Part shown: positions 61,793-64,000 of the stretch, in pieces
Layout: the number at the start of each line of letters is the position of its first letter
Position numbering within the stretch: position 1 is the first letter of the stretch
Assembly (NCBI RefSeq): GCF_003610895.1
Contig: NZ_MCAS01000068.1
Coordinates: 186,001-250,000 of the forward strand
DNA from: Paraburkholderia fungorum
Lineage (GTDB): Bacteria; Pseudomonadota; Gammaproteobacteria; Burkholderiales; Burkholderiaceae
DNA: 64,000 bases
Direction: 5' to 3'
Program-made: the position numbers and the translations under genes
Notes under the pieces: model-generated
What the model was told of the DNA's origin: nothing
Databases searched by the model: none
What the model saw: only the letters and a program-made list of their open reading frames with translations

Positions 61793-63196
61793 TCAAGCCT
61801 CAAGCTGCTCCAGCACCTTCCCCTTGGTCTCAATCCCAAGAAAGTGCACCGCAATCGCCGCAATAAACGGCACGGCCGCGAGAATATAAAACGCCACCTG
61901 CAGATTGCCGCCGATCATCGTCTTCGACACGATGGCCGGCGCGAAGATCGCCGCCACCTTCAGCCACGCGCCGCCCACACCGCAGCCCATCGCGCGGATG
62001 CTGGTCGGATACAGTTCCGGCGTGTACACGTAAGCCGTGATGAAGCCACAAGCGAGGAAGCCGAGCGCAAATGCGCAGCACGTCGCCACCACATACACCG
62101 ACGCGCCGTGGAACACACCCGCAAGGAGCAACGACAGCGCACACGCCACGAACGACAAATTGATAATCGGCTTGCGACCCACCTTGTCGACCAGCAGCGC
62201 GCAAGTCAGCGAACCCACCACACCCAGCACCGAAGCCGCCACCGCCAGATTCAACGCCAATTGCAGCGGCGCGTGATAGACCGTGCGATAGATCGTCGGC
62301 AACCAGGTCGACAGACCATATTGAATGAAGCCGCAGGTAATCCACAGCATCGCGACCGCCATCGTGCGCTTCAGATAGGCCGCCCCGAACAGGTCACTCA
62401 TACGACGTTTCGGATGACGATTGGCCATCGCTTCAAACTCGGCCGCATTGGCAACCGGCGGCAGCGAACCCTTCACAGCGCGCTCGAAAGCATGCACCGC
62501 TACATCGGCATCGGCCATCCGTTCGCGTTCCGCCAACCAGCGCGGCGATTCGGGCACCAGCTTGCGCAGCACGAAGAACAGAATCAACGGCATGCCGCCG
62601 ATGAAGTACATCGCCTGCCAGCCGAAACGCGGCACGATCCACGCACCCAACGCGTTCGAGGCGAGCAAACCAACCGGAAAAACGATTTCATACAGCAGCA
62701 CAAAACGCCCACGGCCATGCGCACGGCTGATCTCGTTGATATAGGTCGCCGCTACCGGCAATTCCCCACCGAGCCCTAGCCCTTGAACCACTCGCAGCGC
62801 GACGAACACCGCAAAGGTCGGCGCAAAACCGCACGCAATACTCGTAATGCCGATGATCCCCGAACTCAACGCAATCGCCTTCACCCGGCCCTTGCGCTCC
62901 GCGTACCACGGAAACACGAACGCACCGATCAACTGGCCGATCGAGCCCGAGCCGATCAGGAAGCCAATTTCCCACGGCGTCAGATGCCATTTCGCAATCA
63001 GGATCGGCAACGTGGCCGCGATCGCGATCACATCGAAACCGTCGAAGAACGTCGCGAGACCGATCAGTATGCGCGCGCGCACCTGCATCGCATTCTTCGG
63101 CAGGCGCTCGAGACGCGCGATGATCGAGCCCCGGGTCACGGGGCCTGAGACACCGGCGCTGCTGCGGTCCCCCATAGTGTTGTCGATGGTTCTCAT
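61793..63196 (-). CDS. MFS transporter, aromatic-acid/sugar type
   Basis: Twelve-helix major facilitator of 467 aa. The first helix has FFDGFDVIAIAATLP, the loop-2 signature is WYAERKGRVKAIALS, and RVVQGLGLGGELPVAATYINE, PESPRWLAERERMAD and DKVGRKPIIN follow. This pattern fits the AAHS (aromatic acid) or NiaP-like group. The ORF opens at a TTG (63229) that overlaps the preceding gene; ATG 63196 is preferred. It is co-directional with and immediately downstream of a flavoprotein reductase, so the pair may serve one catabolic route. Confidence 0.88.
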   Translation of the reverse strand: MRTIDNTMGDRSSAGVSGPVTRGSIIARLERLPKNAMQVRARILIGLATFFDGFDVIAIAATLPILIAKWHLTPWEIGFLIGSGSIGQLIGAFVFPWYAERKGRVKAIALSSGIIGITSIACGFAPTFAVFVALRVVQGLGLGGELPVAATYINEISRAHGRGRFVLLYEIVFPVGLLASNALGAWIVPRFGWQAMYFIGGMPLILFFVLRKLVPESPRWLAERERMADADVAVHAFERAVKGSLPPVANAAEFEAMANRHPKRRMSDLFGAAYLKRTMAVAMLWITCGFIQYGLSTWLPTIYRTVYHAPLQLALNLAVAASVLGVVGSLTCALLVDKVGRKPIINLSFVACALSLLLAGVFHGASVYVVATCCAFALGFLACGFITAYVYTPELYPTSIRAMGCGVGGAWLKVAAIFAPAIVSKTMIGGNLQVAFYILAAVPFIAAIAVHFLGIETKGKVLEQLEA

Positions 63197-63221
63197 GCCG
63201 TGGTGCCGTCCGTAGATGTGG

Positions 63222-64000
63222 TTAGGCAAGCGCCGTTGAGGCGTCGGTCAGGGTGGCAAGGTCGATAGTCCGGCCCTGGTTCATCCACTTGCGCGACAGT
63301 TTCAGTTCGCGCGGCGTGTTGATGGCGATCACGCCGCGAATCGCGCCGTCTTCCAGATGAAATAGCGTGGCGCGTTTGCCCTGCAGCTCGCCACGTATGG
63401 CAAGTTGTGCATCGTCCGGAATGTCGCCGAGGATTTGCAGATTGACGTCGTACTGGTCGGACCAGAACCACGGAATGTCCGCATACGGTTCGAACTTGCC
63501 GAGCAACGCTTTCGCCACCGAGATCGCCTGGTTCTGCGCGTTGGCCCACGATTCGAGCCGCACGCGGCGCTTCAGCCACGCGCTCGGATGATTCGCGACG
63601 TCGCCGCACGCAAAGATGCGCGGATCGTCGGTCGCGCCGAAATGATCGACGACGATGCCGTTCTCCACCTTGATACCCGCGGCTTCCGCCAGCGCCGTAT
63701 GCGGCGCAAGGCCGACGCCGGCAACCGCGAAATCGGCGTCCAGGGTGGCGCCATCAGCGAAGGTGGCGCGAATGCGGTTGGCGTCGTTCGGATGATCTGC
63801 AATCGACACCAGCGATGCGTTCAACCGCACGTCCACGCCATTCGCGCGATGCAATTGCAGCAGAAAATCCGACACCATCGGCGGCAGCGAGCGGGCGCAC
63901 AGGCGCGGCGCGCCTTCCACCACGCTCGCCTCCACGCCGAGCTTGCGCGCCGTAGCCGCGACTTCGAGGCCGATCCAGCCACCACCCACGACGAGCACGC
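63222..64000 (-). CDS. ferredoxin-reductase-type FAD/NAD flavoprotein, partial
   Basis: The C-terminal ~259 residues of a pyridine-nucleotide-disulfide-type reductase; the 5' part lies beyond the right edge. The NAD-binding motif VVGGGWIGLEVAATARKLG is complete, then FAVAGVGLAPHTALAEAAG, the FAD strand IFACGDVANHPS and the reductase C-domain with PWFWSDQYDVNLQILG. This subtype passes electrons to a [2Fe-2S] ferredoxin of an oxygenase. Its stop is 26 bases before the preferred MFS start. Confidence 0.88.
   Translation of the reverse strand, partial: VLVVGGGWIGLEVAATARKLGVEASVVEGAPRLCARSLPPMVSDFLLQLHRANGVDVRLNASLVSIADHPNDANRIRATFADGATLDADFAVAGVGLAPHTALAEAAGIKVENGIVVDHFGATDDPRIFACGDVANHPSAWLKRRVRLESWANAQNQAISVAKALLGKFEPYADIPWFWSDQYDVNLQILGDIPDDAQLAIRGELQGKRATLFHLEDGAIRGVIAINTPRELKLSRKWMNQGRTIDLATLTDASTALA

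Noticed and set aside
1..64000. CRISPR arrays, tRNA or rRNA genes, complete prophage or integrative element
   Set aside because: No regularly spaced repeats, tRNA cloverleaf-type sequence, integrase or structural phage genes were seen on reading both strands.

Overview
This window is high-GC beta-proteobacterial chromosome, most likely Paraburkholderia or Burkholderia. The basis is codon use, the many Burkholderiales-type products (HscC with a J-like partner, phosphocholine-type phospholipase C, PepSY/PKHD iron operon, DUF3562) and an intergenic hairpin of a type I associate with this group. No rRNA, tRNA, CRISPR array or complete insertion sequence was found.

Layout. 1-3832: small metabolic genes (GNAT, DOPA-dioxygenase-like, HiPIP, nitroreductase), then the end of an iron operon. 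3911-6251: TonB-dependent siderophore receptor, PKHD hydroxylase and PepSY protein, all minus strand, behind a good Fur box. 6559-7552: a frameshifted aldo/keto reductase. 7613-15650: carbon-storage and hexose cluster (PEBP, ROK/polyphosphate glucokinase, G6PDH, a GH63-type glucosidase and a glycogen-debranching-like enzyme). 15860-18400: lipoprotein and phospholipase C. 18401-19741: a gene-poor stretch with a structured, C4-antisense-like leader before a 130-aa protein and a repeat-type hairpin. 19742-25059: amino-acid handling (M14 deacylase, ABC binding protein, LysR, and a lysA/lysR divergent pair). 25117-32820: oxidoreductases, hydrolase, Rieske oxygenase, glycosyltransferase, cytochrome b561, UDG. 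32923-41095: an AT-richer island of three exported glycoside hydrolases (GH95, GH35, GH43) with a stand-alone winged-helix protein, probably a lipoprotein system for fucosylated/galactan-type glycans. 41883-44516: CFA-like methyltransferase, DUF1295 and lipocalin (lipid modification). 44685-53535: EamA transporter with a histidine-rich tail, FAD oxidase, MocR regulator, GNAT, HscC and J-like membrane co-chaperone. 61792-64000: MFS transporter and a ferredoxin-reductase-type flavoprotein cut by the window edge.

The most interesting region is 53579-61493. It holds a complete secreted RHS/YD-repeat polymorphic toxin with an Imm50-type immunity gene. Downstream, on the same strand, lies a string of four displaced 'tips'. 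Each is a piece of RHS core and/or a toxin end followed by its own different immunity gene. One tip looks intact. Two carry an in-frame amber codon inside the toxin end while their immunity genes stay open. One has lost its toxin altogether and keeps a decayed core fused to an immunity gene. Near-identical core sequence is shared by the full gene and the tips, which would allow tip swapping by recombination. A solo pair of insertion-sequence ends forms a long palindrome between two of the cassettes.
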